A stretch of 35,683 nt of DNA, taken from assembly GCA_030607875.1 (NCBI GenBank), contig JAUWJD010000039.1, positions 1 to 35,683 of the forward strand, read 5' to 3'. Positions within the stretch are counted from its first letter, which is position 1. Every line of letters begins with the position of its first letter. This document shows, piece after piece, positions 14,255-24,633 of the stretch. The stretch comes from Chloroflexota bacterium. Lineage in GTDB: Bacteria; Chloroflexota; Anaerolineae; UBA2200. Below the pieces are notes generated by a model. It saw only the letters and a list, made by a program, of their open reading frames with translations. It was not told where the DNA came from and did not search any database. Both the position numbers and the translations under genes were made by a program.

Positions 14255-15289
14255 GTGCGTACCATTGAATGGGACGATGGCAAAGTCAAGATGATTGATC
14301 AGCAGAGGCTGCCACAGGAGTCTATTGTCCTGGAGTACACCGACTACCTGGGCGTCGCCGATGCGATCAAGACGATGAAGATCAGAGGCGCGCCAGCGAT
14401 CGGAGCCGCCGCTGCCTTCGGCCTTGCTTTGGCCGCTACCCAAAACTCGGCTCTTCCGCGCTCGCAGTTGCTGGCTGAGTTCAGCCGTGCCGCAGACGTA
14501 CTGGCCCAGACACGACCCACCGCGGTCAACCTCTTCTGGGCCATCCAGCGCATGAAGGAAGTGGCTAAGGATCCGCGCTGGAAAACGGCACAACAGGTCA
14601 TCAATGCCGTTGTGCAGGAGGCACAGCGCATCGCTGACGAGGATGTCGAGACCAACAAGCGCATGGGTGCACATGGTGCGGTGTTGATCCAAGACGGCGA
14701 CAATATCCTGACCCACTGCAATGCTGGCGCCCTGGCTACTGTGGACTATGGCACGACCCTCGGCGTGGTGCGGGCAGCCCACGAGCAAGGAAAACACATT
14801 CACGTCTGGGTGGACGAGACGCGACCGTTTCTGCAAGGTGCCAGGCTGACGGCCTGGGAATTGCTGCAGGCTGGCATTCCCGCTACCTTGATTACCGACA
14901 ACATGGCTGGTCATTTCATGTCACGCGGCAAGGTGGACATCGTTCTGGTAGGGGCGGACCGCATCGCTGCTAACGGTGATGTGGCGAACAAAATCGGGAC
15001 TTATTCTCTGGCAGTCCTGGCCAAAGAGAATGGGATACCATTCTATTCGGTAGCACCCACCTCAACTGTGGATCTGGACATCGCCACTGGCGTAGATATC
15101 CCGATTGAAGAGCGTGACCCACGTGAGGTGACGCACCTTCGTGGCGTGTCTATCACTGCGGAAGGGGTAAAAGCTGCGAACCCGGCCTTTGATGTCACGC
15201 CCCATCGCTACGTCACCGGTATTGTGACCGAAAAAGGGATCGTCTACCCGCCATTCACTATGGGCCTAAAGAAGGCCAAACAGCCGTAG
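14255..15289 (+). CDS. mtnA: S-methyl-5-thioribose-1-phosphate isomerase
   Basis: Converts methylthioribose-1-phosphate to methylthioribulose-1-phosphate in the methionine salvage pathway. Family markers: start RTIEWDDGKVKMIDQQRLP, KIRGAPAIGAAAAFGLAL, ILTHCNAGALAT (catalytic Cys) and VGADRIAANGDVANKIGTY (catalytic Asp). 344 residues is normal. GTG 14255 is chosen because AGGAGG stands four bases before it and the family begins MRTIEW; the frame open upstream runs through the riboswitch terminator. First gene under SAM-I control. The genes supplying its substrate (mtnP, or mtnN plus mtnK) and the later salvage steps are not recognisable here. Confidence 0.95.
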   Translation: MRTIEWDDGKVKMIDQQRLPQESIVLEYTDYLGVADAIKTMKIRGAPAIGAAAAFGLALAATQNSALPRSQLLAEFSRAADVLAQTRPTAVNLFWAIQRMKEVAKDPRWKTAQQVINAVVQEAQRIADEDVETNKRMGAHGAVLIQDGDNILTHCNAGALATVDYGTTLGVVRAAHEQGKHIHVWVDETRPFLQGARLTAWELLQAGIPATLITDNMAGHFMSRGKVDIVLVGADRIAANGDVANKIGTYSLAVLAKENGIPFYSVAPTSTVDLDIATGVDIPIEERDPREVTHLRGVSITAEGVKAANPAFDVTPHRYVTGIVTEKGIVYPPFTMGLKKAKQP

Positions 15290-15299
15290 GCCAAGAGTA

Positions 15300-15470
15300 G
15301 TGAATCCCGCCGAAGGTCTCGCCGCAGATCTTGGCGAAGACAAGGTCGTGGATCTTGGCGAAGACAAGGCCGCAGGTTGCGTAGCATCCCGCTCTGCGCG
15401 GCGACGGCCGAAGGTCTCGTCGAAGATCTTGGCGAAGACAAGGCCAAAGGCGACGGCTCGATGGGAAGAA
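15300..15470 (+). repeat. Dispersed intergenic repeat, copy C (three 24-bp-type units)
   Basis: GATCTTGGCGAAGACAAGG occurs at 15327, 15351 and 15425, with CCGAAGGTCTCGCCGCAG and CCGAAGGTCTCGTCGAAG in front of the first and third. It fills the gap between mtnA and the MetE-like gene. The reading frame of the latter stays open throughout, giving a LGEDK-repeat peptide, but ATG 15483 with AAAGGA is the natural start. Confidence 0.8.
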
Positions 15471-15482
15471 AGGAAACCCAAT

Positions 15483-16538
15483 ATGCCTGACAAGTTCAAA
15501 CCCGCATGGTTGCCAACGGCCGTGGGCAGTTTGCCTTTGACCGATGCAGCACAGGCGTGGGACTGGACGTTAAAGTACCTGCCGGAGATACCCGCCTGGC
15601 CACAGTTGGCCAGACAGTCATACCGCGAGAACATGTACGCCCAGTACTCGGAGAACTTCCCGGCGATTGTGGTTGACCTCGAAGCAGAGCGCACCTACAT
15701 GGACCGCAGGCAAGATGTGGATCGCGACCTGGAACGCCTCTATATGGCATATTTGGAGAATGATCTGGAGTACGGAACCATCAGCGCTGACTACGCAGCA
15801 GGATTGCACTACCTGCTGAGTACCCCTGACCTGCTCCAGACGCCGCCAGTGGCGATAAAAGGGCAGGTGACCGGCCCGGTCAGTTGGGGACTGGTGGTCG
15901 TGGATCAAAACCGTCGTCCGCTGCTCTATGACGAGGCCATTGCCGATGCCATCGCCAAGCATCTACGGCTCAAGGCTAGCTGGCAAGAGCAGCGCCTCAG
16001 AGCCATCGCGCCACAAACGATCCTTTTTGTTGACGAGCCTTACATGAGTTCCTTTGGCTCGGCCTTTGTCTCCCTGAGCCGTGATCAGGTCGTGATGCTG
16101 CTTGAGGAAGTCTTTGCCGGCATCGAAGGGCTGAAGGGAGTGCATTGCTGTGGCAACACAGATTGGTCGGTCCTCCTCGAGACTTCTGTGGACATCTTGA
16201 ACCTGGACGCCTATGAATACGTGGAATCGCTCTCACTGTACCCGGATGCGGTTTCCGCTTTCCTGGAGCGCGGTGGGATTATTGCCTGGGGCATCGTACC
16301 AGCCAGCCCACTGGTGGAGAATGAGACCGTGGACAGCCTGGTAGAGCGGCTGCACAAAGCTATGGATCTGTTCGTGAAAAAAGGCATCTCCCTCGACAAG
16401 CTCTTGGCCGCGGGTATGGTCACTCCCTCCTGCGGCACTGGCTCGCTGTCCCCACATACCGCGGACCGTGTTCTAGAACTCACGGCAAAAGTGTCGGCGG
16501 AGATGCGCGCAAGGTACGTCGTCGATCATCCCGCTTGA
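15483..16538 (+). CDS. Short MetE-like (core) methionine synthase family protein, 351 aa
   Basis: Opens with LPTAVGSLPLTDAAQAWDW and contains VAIKGQVTGPVSWG, ILFVDEPYM, GVHCCGNTDW and the terminal block VTPSCGTGSLSP. This is the UROD/MetE-like TIM barrel: H-x-C in HCCGN and the late Cys in PSCGTG match the zinc ligands that activate homocysteine. It corresponds only to the catalytic C-terminal half of E. coli MetE (about 750 residues). Such short forms are thought to take the methyl group from a corrinoid or other donor rather than polyglutamyl methyl-tetrahydrofolate; the donor here is unknown. Its place between mtnA and metK/ahcY supports homocysteine methylation. Confidence 0.8.
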   Translation: MPDKFKPAWLPTAVGSLPLTDAAQAWDWTLKYLPEIPAWPQLARQSYRENMYAQYSENFPAIVVDLEAERTYMDRRQDVDRDLERLYMAYLENDLEYGTISADYAAGLHYLLSTPDLLQTPPVAIKGQVTGPVSWGLVVVDQNRRPLLYDEAIADAIAKHLRLKASWQEQRLRAIAPQTILFVDEPYMSSFGSAFVSLSRDQVVMLLEEVFAGIEGLKGVHCCGNTDWSVLLETSVDILNLDAYEYVESLSLYPDAVSAFLERGGIIAWGIVPASPLVENETVDSLVERLHKAMDLFVKKGISLDKLLAAGMVTPSCGTGSLSPHTADRVLELTAKVSAEMRARYVVDHPA

Positions 16539-16588
16539 CGGGACGGGATGAGACGACGCAAGGCAGCCCAGCATAAGGAGTGATCACT

Positions 16589-17584
16589 TTGAGCATATTG
16601 GTTGTTGGCTCAGTAGCTCTGGACTCTATCCAAACGCCTTTCGGTAAGGTGAAGGATGCCTTAGGAGGGTCAGCCACCTACTTCTCGGCAGCCGCGCGGC
16701 TGTACGGCGAGGCCGTAAACCTCGTTGCCGTCGTCGGCAGTGACTTTCCCCAAGAACACGTTGAATTCCTGCAGGACCGTGGTGTCAACCTTGACGGGCT
16801 CCAGATCGCCGAAGGCAAAACCTTCCGCTGGTCTGGCCGTTACGACTACGACATGAACACGGCGGAGACGCTGGATACACAACTGAATGTCTTTGCCACT
16901 TTCCACCCCCAATTGCCCGACGCATACCGTGATGCAGAGTATGTGTTTCTGGCCAATATCGACCCGGTACTGCAATTGGAGGTGCTTTCCCAGATCCGAC
17001 AGCCGACGCTGACTGTGCTGGACACAATGGACTACTGGCTCAATTACCGTAAGGAAACACTGAGCCAGGCGATCTCCGCAGTGGACATCGTACTGATAAA
17101 CGAGGCAGAGGCTCGACAATACGCCAATACTTTCAGTCTCATCCGGGCTGCACGCAAAATCCTCAGCCAGGGACCAAAAGCCCTCGTCGTTAAGAAGGGC
17201 GAATACGGTGCCGTCATGTTCGCCAACGGAGATGTGCCCACCCAGTCCTTCTTCTTCGCGCCAGCCTACCCCCTGGAAAAGATCAAGGACCCCACGGGCG
17301 CCGGAGACTCCTTTGCGGGTGGCTTTATCGGCTACCTGGCTCAGCAAGGCCATGCCACCTCGCACCGAGAGAGCAGCGTGACAAAGGATGAGATCAAGCG
17401 CGCCATTGTCCACGGCAGCGTAGTAGCCTCCTTTACCGTCGAAGATTTCAGCGTGGAGCGGCTGCGCACCCTAACCATGGAGGAGATCAAGGCCCGCTAC
17501 CGCGACTTTAAGGTCTTTACCAACTTTGAACCCACCTGCCCCTGGACGGACGACTGCGAACATCTGAACGAAAAGGTGCCGTGA
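16589..17584 (+). CDS. PfkB-family sugar/nucleoside kinase (331 aa)
   Basis: Ribokinase/PfkB fold: N-terminal SILVVGSVALDSI, substrate loop GGSATYFSAAARLYG, and the signature DPTGAGDSFAGGFIGYL, whose Asp is the catalytic base and GAGD the anion hole. Substrate cannot be read from sequence. The neighbourhood (ahcY makes adenosine, mtnA uses methylthioribose-1-phosphate) suggests adenosine or methylthioribose phosphorylation, but this is inference. TTG 16589 is chosen as start because AAGGAG lies eight bases upstream; the GTG at 16580 overlaps that site. It follows the MetE-like gene by 50 bases. Confidence 0.85.
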   Translation: MSILVVGSVALDSIQTPFGKVKDALGGSATYFSAAARLYGEAVNLVAVVGSDFPQEHVEFLQDRGVNLDGLQIAEGKTFRWSGRYDYDMNTAETLDTQLNVFATFHPQLPDAYRDAEYVFLANIDPVLQLEVLSQIRQPTLTVLDTMDYWLNYRKETLSQAISAVDIVLINEAEARQYANTFSLIRAARKILSQGPKALVVKKGEYGAVMFANGDVPTQSFFFAPAYPLEKIKDPTGAGDSFAGGFIGYLAQQGHATSHRESSVTKDEIKRAIVHGSVVASFTVEDFSVERLRTLTMEEIKARYRDFKVFTNFEPTCPWTDDCEHLNEKVP

Positions 17585-17599
17585 GCTATGGCTCACGGC
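17578..17599. other. Nine-bp perfect hairpin overlapping the PfkB stop codon
   Basis: GCCGTGAGC, loop TATG, GCTCACGGC. The TGA stop lies in the left arm. A second small GC hairpin (GGCG-CAG-CGCC) follows at once, but there is no T-run, so this is not a standard terminator. It may stabilise mRNA ends or adjust expression of metK, whose start is 153 bases further on. The rest of this gap shows no gene. Confidence 0.5.
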
Positions 17600-17752
17600 C
17601 ACGGCGCAGCGCCGCCAGTGGGCTGAGGAGAACTAGCAACCACGGGCATCGTGGGACAACTTGTCAACACTGCGTGGATTGCCACTGCACGTCTCCAACA
17701 GCTTGGGAGACCATCAGTGGCTCACGCAGGTCAATACCATTGGAGGTTAAGA

Positions 17753-18958
17753 ATGAGGAATATCACTGTAGAAAGCCTGAACAGCACTCCTGTAGAGAAG
17801 CAGGCAGTCGAACTGGTTGAGCGCAAGGGCATTGGACATCCGGATACCATATGTGATTCGATTATGGAAGCGACGTCCGTAGCTCTCTGCCGCGAGTACC
17901 TAAAAACCTTTGGACGCGTAGTACACCACAATATCGACAAGTGCCTGTTGGTGGCCGGGAGGACGTCGCCCAAGATTGGCGGCGGCAAAGTTGATGAACC
18001 GATGCGCCTGGTCTTTGGAGACCGCGCCATCTACGAGATCAATGGCAAGAAGGTGCCGGTCGGCGAGATCGCCATTGCCACAGCCGAGGAGTGGCTGCGC
18101 AAGAACCTGCGCTTTGTGGATCCCAAAGCGCACATGATCTTCCAGAATGAGATCAAGCCTGGCTCACCAGAGTTAACGGACATCTTTGACCGCGAAGTGA
18201 TTGGCGCCAATGATACATCGGCAGCGGTGGGCTATGCCCCGCTCACTGAGACCGAGCGCATCGTGCTAGCCACCGAGCGCTATCTGAATTCGCCCGACTT
18301 TAAGGAGATTAATCCCGAGGTTGGCGAAGACATCAAAGTGATGGGCATGCGCCGCTACCGCCATCTCACCCTTACCATAGCCATAGCCTTTGTGGATCGC
18401 TTCGTTTCCAGTGAAAAGGCCTATTTCAGCCGCAAGGCAGAAATCCAGGCAGCACTGGAAGCTTTTGTGGCCAAAGAGAAACGCAACTTTGACCAGGTGA
18501 CCATTGACATCAACACCCTGGACTCAGAAGGGCGTGGCGAAGATGGCATGTACCTGACAGTACTGGGCACATCGGCTGAGGGCGGGGACTGTGGCCAGGT
18601 CGGGCGTGGCAACAAGGTCAACGGTGTCATCGCCTTGAACCGGCCCATGAGCACCGAGGCTGCTGCGGGGAAAAACCCTATCGCCCATGTGGGCAAGATC
18701 TACACCTTCCTCACCCACGACATCGCCCACAAGATATACAACAAAGTGCCCGGTATTTCCGAGGTCTATGTCTGGCTGTGCAGCCAAATCGGCCAGCCAA
18801 TCGACCAGCCGCTCATTGCCTCGGCGCAGATGGTGCTCAAACCCGGCGCGACAGTGGAAGACGTTCGCCAAGCAGTCGAAGAAGTGATGGAGCACGAATT
18901 GGCGAACATCTACAGCTTTACCGAACGCCTGACCAGAGGCGAGTTCTCCGTAGCCTAG
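17753..18958 (+). CDS. metK: Archaeal-type S-adenosylmethionine synthetase
   Basis: Makes S-adenosylmethionine from methionine and ATP. It belongs to the archaeal MAT family (PF01941/COG1812), not the usual bacterial MetK: KGIGHPDTICDSIMEA (residues 25-40), VVHHNIDKCLLVAG, EDGMYLTVLGTSAEGGDCG, VGRGNKVNGVIALNRPMS and AAAGKNPIAHVGKIY are diagnostic. 401 residues equals the usual archaeal length. ATG 17753 has TGGAGGTTAAGA in front. It is paired with ahcY 63 bases downstream and lies in the SAM-riboswitch unit. Archaeal-type MATs occur in some bacterial phyla, presumably by old transfer; base composition here is not different from neighbours. Confidence 0.95.
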   Translation: MRNITVESLNSTPVEKQAVELVERKGIGHPDTICDSIMEATSVALCREYLKTFGRVVHHNIDKCLLVAGRTSPKIGGGKVDEPMRLVFGDRAIYEINGKKVPVGEIAIATAEEWLRKNLRFVDPKAHMIFQNEIKPGSPELTDIFDREVIGANDTSAAVGYAPLTETERIVLATERYLNSPDFKEINPEVGEDIKVMGMRRYRHLTLTIAIAFVDRFVSSEKAYFSRKAEIQAALEAFVAKEKRNFDQVTIDINTLDSEGRGEDGMYLTVLGTSAEGGDCGQVGRGNKVNGVIALNRPMSTEAAAGKNPIAHVGKIYTFLTHDIAHKIYNKVPGISEVYVWLCSQIGQPIDQPLIASAQMVLKPGATVEDVRQAVEEVMEHELANIYSFTERLTRGEFSVA

Positions 18959-20287
<1,329 letters not shown>

Positions 20288-20379
20288 AAGCCCCGTCTTC
20301 TGAGACACAGTAAGCGAATCGCCCAGCAAATGGCCGCCGGGGCAAGACGGCCTACGCTGCGCTCTGGCAAGTGCAGGTG

Positions 20380-20537
20380 TTGCCGTCCCATCGAGCCATC
20401 GCCCCGCAGAGCAGGATGCTACGCGACCTGCGGCGAGGCCTTCGGCGGGACCTTCGGCGATATGAAAACGGCTGCTTGAGTCTAGCGATCCCGTCGAGCG
20501 GGACCCTTCGGCGGTTGACGCACTACTCTGTAGGAGG
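20380..20537 (+). repeat. Dispersed intergenic repeat, copy D
   Basis: Contains ATCGAGCCATCGCC, GCGGCGAGGCCTTCGGCGGG, TATGAAAACGGCTGCTTGAG, TCTAGCGATCCCGTCGAG, GGGACCCTTCGGCGGTTGAC and GACGCACTACTCTGTAGGAGG. The middle matches copy E, the flanks match copies A and B. Its last bases, TAGGAGG, are the only ribosome binding site available to rmd. Bases 20288-20379 hold no gene. Confidence 0.75.
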
Positions 20538-20543
20538 TTGGTA

Positions 20544-21494
20544 CTGAGAGCACTAATCACTGGCATCGGTGGATTTGTTGGTTTCCATCTGGCAGAGTAC
20601 CTGCTCGAACACACCAATCTGCAGGTCTGGGGACTGGATCTGGTGGAAGGACGAGCAGCGAGGTTGCACTCTGGCGTGACTTTGCACGTCGGCGATATGC
20701 TACTGAACCTGCCAGCGCTTCAAGACCTGCTTGTGGCCGCAAAGCCAGACTATATATTTCACCTGGCCGCCCAGGCATTTGTGCCTGCCTCCTGGGCAGA
20801 TCCGTGGAGCACGCTGGAGAACAACATCCGTGGGCAGTTGAACGTGTTGCTGGCGGCAATCGCCCTGGGCACCTATCCCAGAGTTCTGGCGGTGGGTTCA
20901 GCCGATGAGTACGGTGTCGTGACGGCTGAAGAACTGCCCATACGGGAGAGCAATGTTTTGCGGCCTAACAGCCCATACGCAGTCAGCAAGGTAACCCAGG
21001 ACATGTTGGGGTACCAGTACTACGCCAGCCACAAGCTTCCTGTTGTACGCGTCCGTCCTTTCAATCACATTGGACCGGGTCAGAGCCCGGCCTTTGTCAC
21101 TTCGGATTTCGCCAAACAGATTGCTGAAGCGGAAGCGGGACTGCGTGAGCCTGTTATGCGTGTGGGAAATTTAGAGGCCCGCCGTGACTTTAGTGATGTA
21201 CGGGATATCGTACGCGGCTATCATCTGGCGATCACAAGAGGCGAACCTGGTGAGGTCTACAACTTGGGCGCAGAGCGTTCGTATTCGATCCGCAAAGTGC
21301 TGGACACCCTGATCTCCTTCAGCGTGATCCCAGTGACTGTGGAGCAAGACCCAGCACGCCTCCGCCCCTCAGATGTACCAGAGATCCTGGCCGATTGCAC
21401 CAAGTTTCGTTCCTTGACTGGCTGGCGGGCCGAGATCCCGCTAGAGCAAAGTCTGAAGGACATATTGGACTATTGGCGACAGAACGTCGGCTAG
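20544..21494 (+). CDS. rmd: GDP-6-deoxy-D-mannose (GDP-4-keto) reductase, SDR family
   Basis: Second step of GDP-D-rhamnose synthesis, reducing the product of Gmd. Extended SDR: RALITGIGGFVGFHLAEYL (NAD-binding GxxGxxG), HLAAQAFVPASW, Ser in AVGSADEYG, catalytic YAVSK (Y-x-x-x-K), and the Rmd-like block RPFNHIGPGQSPAFVTSDFA with RLRPSDVPEILAD. 316 residues. The start is unusual: AGGAGG (20532-20537) is followed six bases later by CTG AGA GCA CTA, aligning with the usual MRALITG. A TTG at 20538 touches the Shine-Dalgarno and no ATG or GTG precedes the Rossmann loop. RmlD/epimerase activity cannot be excluded, but the gmd neighbour supports Rmd. Confidence 0.85.
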   Translation: MRALITGIGGFVGFHLAEYLLEHTNLQVWGLDLVEGRAARLHSGVTLHVGDMLLNLPALQDLLVAAKPDYIFHLAAQAFVPASWADPWSTLENNIRGQLNVLLAAIALGTYPRVLAVGSADEYGVVTAEELPIRESNVLRPNSPYAVSKVTQDMLGYQYYASHKLPVVRVRPFNHIGPGQSPAFVTSDFAKQIAEAEAGLREPVMRVGNLEARRDFSDVRDIVRGYHLAITRGEPGEVYNLGAERSYSIRKVLDTLISFSVIPVTVEQDPARLRPSDVPEILADCTKFRSLTGWRAEIPLEQSLKDILDYWRQNVG

Positions 21495-21523
21495 TGATCG
21501 CTGGCAAGCAGCGAGTAGCGAGC

Positions 21524-21565
21524 ACTCCTGACTCCTTGCTCCGTACTCCATACTCCTGACTCTTG
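21524..21565 (+). repeat. Six degenerate 7-bp tandem repeats between rmd and gmd
   Basis: Units: ACTCCTG, ACTCCTT, GCTCCGT, ACTCCAT, ACTCCTG, ACTCTTG. Seven-base period with CTC fixed in every unit. Similar short heptameric repeats are known from cyanobacterial and chloroflexal intergenic DNA. It lies in the 87-base gap between two genes of one pathway. Confidence 0.8.
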
Positions 21566-21566
21566 A

Positions 21567-22562
<996 letters not shown>

Positions 22563-22641
22563 GTACTGCGTTCACACCGAGTCGGTCCTTTGATATATGA
22601 CTTGCTGGCTAGCGTTGGTAAAGACGGTAATCCGACCAGAG

Positions 22642-22725
22642 AGGTTTAGCCATCCCGTCAACGAGGTCGCCCGCAGGTACCCACGGGGCATGCAGAGCAC
22701 GACCTGTTGATGCACGAAGCAGTGG
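22642..22725 (-). repeat. Dispersed intergenic repeat, copy G
   Basis: GGTTTAGCCATCCCGTCAACG, GGTCGCCCGCAGGTACC, CACGGGGCATGCAGAGCACG and GATGCACGAAGCAGTGGA match modules of copies A and B, but in a rearranged order: the GAAGCAGTGG end is on the opposite side. The whole gap 22563-22885 between convergent gmd and the methyltransferase gene contains this copy and otherwise nothing that I can support. Confidence 0.7.
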
Positions 22726-22885
22726 ATCTACGAGGTCAAGGGGGGTGGCCGTTGATGTGGTGGTTTGAGTGTGCGTCTGCGGGGCAGAGAGGATGACGTC
22801 TCAGGGGACCTTTGTGGAATGCAGTTCCGCTCGCTGGTGACCGTAACACGAGCCATTGAGCCTCCGATGGGTAGGGTAGCTACGG

Positions 22886-23593
22886 TCAGTCCCGAGCATG
22901 CACAGTGGGACCGTTTTGCACAGGCTTCTGTGCTGCAATCAGGTCATAGTGCACCTGCCAGCGCTGTGGCCGCACCTTAGCTAGTCCCAGAGCGCGCAGC
23001 TTTTCCGTCAATGCTTCTGGGCGGTAGGCGCGGCCTGGAAGAAGGAGGGCATCAATGCCTACCCGGTTGCTGATCAGCAGGTGGCCACCAGGACGCAGCA
23101 CGCGCACCATCTCCGCCAGAGCCTCCCAGGGCCAGGGCAAGAACTCCAGTGCTTCTATGCAAGTCACAGCGTGAAAGCAGTTGTTCCGAAAGGGCAGCGC
23201 CATAGCGTCTTCCCGAATCCACCCCACACGGTGACGCCGTGCATGCGTCTTGTGTCGCGCTATGGCCAGCATGCGCTTCGACAGATCGAGAGCCACGACA
23301 CGCCCCTGAAAGTCCCACTGCCGCAGCAGGGTGAGTGGCAGACGCCCGGTTCCCGTAGCAACGTCCAGTACCAGGGGGCAATGCTCTTCTTTCAGTGCGG
23401 CCACAAGTGGGCGAGCCAGGTAGGCTGCATCATCGTGGGGCTGGACATTCTTGACCCGATCGTAACTTGATGCTCCCCAATCGTAAAGGGCAATGACCAC
23501 CCTCCTGCCCAAGTAAGCGCCTTCACTCAGGAAAAAGAGCCAGTAGACCACTGCCCCTGCCACGGATAGGATTAACAGCCCCACCCAGATCAC
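22886..23593 (-). CDS. Membrane-anchored class I SAM-dependent methyltransferase (235 aa)
   Basis: One N-terminal membrane helix (about 3-24) precedes a Methyltransf_11-type Rossmann domain: motif I VLDVATGTGRLPLTLL, motif II VALDLSKRML, DAMALPFRNNCFHAVTCIEA and EMVRVLRPGGHLLISN. The family methylates small molecules or lipids; the membrane anchor suggests a lipid or polysaccharide substrate. GTG 23593 overlaps the upstream gene's TGA by four bases (GTGA), showing translational coupling to the multi-pass membrane protein gene. Confidence 0.85.
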   Translation of the reverse strand: MIWVGLLILSVAGAVVYWLFFLSEGAYLGRRVVIALYDWGASSYDRVKNVQPHDDAAYLARPLVAALKEEHCPLVLDVATGTGRLPLTLLRQWDFQGRVVALDLSKRMLAIARHKTHARRHRVGWIREDAMALPFRNNCFHAVTCIEALEFLPWPWEALAEMVRVLRPGGHLLISNRVGIDALLLPGRAYRPEALTEKLRALGLAKVRPQRWQVHYDLIAAQKPVQNGPTVHARD

Positions 23594-24627
23594 GGCGTGT
23601 ATCCGAGTGCCAGCGCGGTCAGAAGCATGCTGGCAGCTAGCTGGAACTGCACGGCACGGAAATACCTTTTGCGTTCGTGTTGTTGGCCCGAGTTTGTGAG
23701 GTACCCAATGCTTGCAGGTGAGCCCAACAGGGGGAGCAGCAGTAGCTGTGGAGTCACAAGCAGAGCCACTGCAGCGGCGACCAGCGGCTGTCTGATCATG
23801 ATCAGGCTTGCTACCACTACGGTCTGTGATGCAATCTGCCAGATCAGGCCTTGTACAAGCCGCTCAGCGTGCTGGTCCAGCACAGAGAAGCCATAGAATG
23901 CGATAGCAAAGGCTGCTGCTGCCAAGACGGGTATGGGGCGCAGGGTGTTGTAGGCGGCATGTCCCAACAGCCATGCGATGAGCAGCGGAACAGACACGGT
24001 AACGAGGTGGCTTGACCTCCATCGGCCACGACCCCACCCAATGGCGTAGGCGATGACCAGGCTGATGATCGTCAATGCCAGGTTTCGCTGTCCGAGCTGG
24101 GCAGCCACGGTCAGCGAGAAGATGGTGCTCGTGAGCAACTGTAGGAGTGGCTTCTCCAGGTGGGCGCGAAGGGTCTGCCACCGTGTTGAAGTTGCTAATA
24201 GCCAGGTGGCAAGGCGGTGACTGCTGGAACCTGATAAGGTGTAAGGCAAAGCTGTGTCCCGCCAGTCGCTAGGCAGGTCCATGTTGGCGCTTTGTGCTGA
24301 GCTATCTGGCGGGTCATCGACCAGATTTCTCCGCCATTGGGTTTGAGTGCTTGCTGCCCAGGCGATGCCCAGCAGTGGCCCCGCCAGCAGCAGGCCGGAG
24401 AGCAGACGAAGCAAATGGCCATCTGTCCAGGTCCAACCTGCAGAGGCAGCAACACCGCACACGTATGCCCACAGTGGCGCCAGCCAGGATAGAGGCGCGG
24501 CTGGGTAAGAGGGCTGTCCGTACAGGTATTCCCTGTTGGGCGATTCTGCTGGCTGGATCTTCACGTCGCTCACTGATGGATGCTTATGGCTGATCGTCTG
24601 GTTGCCGGTAGCCGACGGGCCGGTCAT
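23590..24627 (-). CDS. Multi-pass membrane protein of unknown function (345 aa)
   Basis: After a polar N-terminus of about 45 residues there are about eight to nine hydrophobic segments (LSWLAPLWAYVCGVAAS, LLSGLLLAGPLLGIAWAAS, LALTIISLVIAYAIGW, VSVPLLIAWLLGHAAY, VLAAAAFAIAFYGF and others). A UbiA-like prenyltransferase relative is possible from the opening helices, but no Asp-rich N-D-x-x-D motif is present, so I do not name it. No Shine-Dalgarno precedes ATG 24627; a TATACT -10 box ends six bases before it, suggesting a leaderless message. It is translationally coupled to the following methyltransferase. Confidence 0.7.
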   Translation of the reverse strand: MTGPSATGNQTISHKHPSVSDVKIQPAESPNREYLYGQPSYPAAPLSWLAPLWAYVCGVAASAGWTWTDGHLLRLLSGLLLAGPLLGIAWAASTQTQWRRNLVDDPPDSSAQSANMDLPSDWRDTALPYTLSGSSSHRLATWLLATSTRWQTLRAHLEKPLLQLLTSTIFSLTVAAQLGQRNLALTIISLVIAYAIGWGRGRWRSSHLVTVSVPLLIAWLLGHAAYNTLRPIPVLAAAAFAIAFYGFSVLDQHAERLVQGLIWQIASQTVVVASLIMIRQPLVAAAVALLVTPQLLLLPLLGSPASIGYLTNSGQQHERKRYFRAVQFQLAASMLLTALALGYTP

Positions 24628-24633
24628 GCTTTG

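Noticed and set aside
14129-14914. Long minus-strand open frame across mtnA
   Set aside because: Antisense to mtnA and to the riboswitch aptamer; no recognisable domain.
16580-16582. GTG as start of the PfkB kinase
   Set aside because: It overlaps the AAGGAG ribosome binding site; TTG at 16589 has correct spacing and gives the family N-terminus.
17578-17620. Hairpins after the PfkB stop as a terminator ending the SAM operon
   Set aside because: Strong stems but no T-run, and metK follows with its own ribosome binding site and no evident promoter; readthrough is more likely.
22765-22980. Short plus-strand frame in the gap after gmd
   Set aside because: No domain, no ribosome binding site, and it runs into the antisense of the methyltransferase gene.
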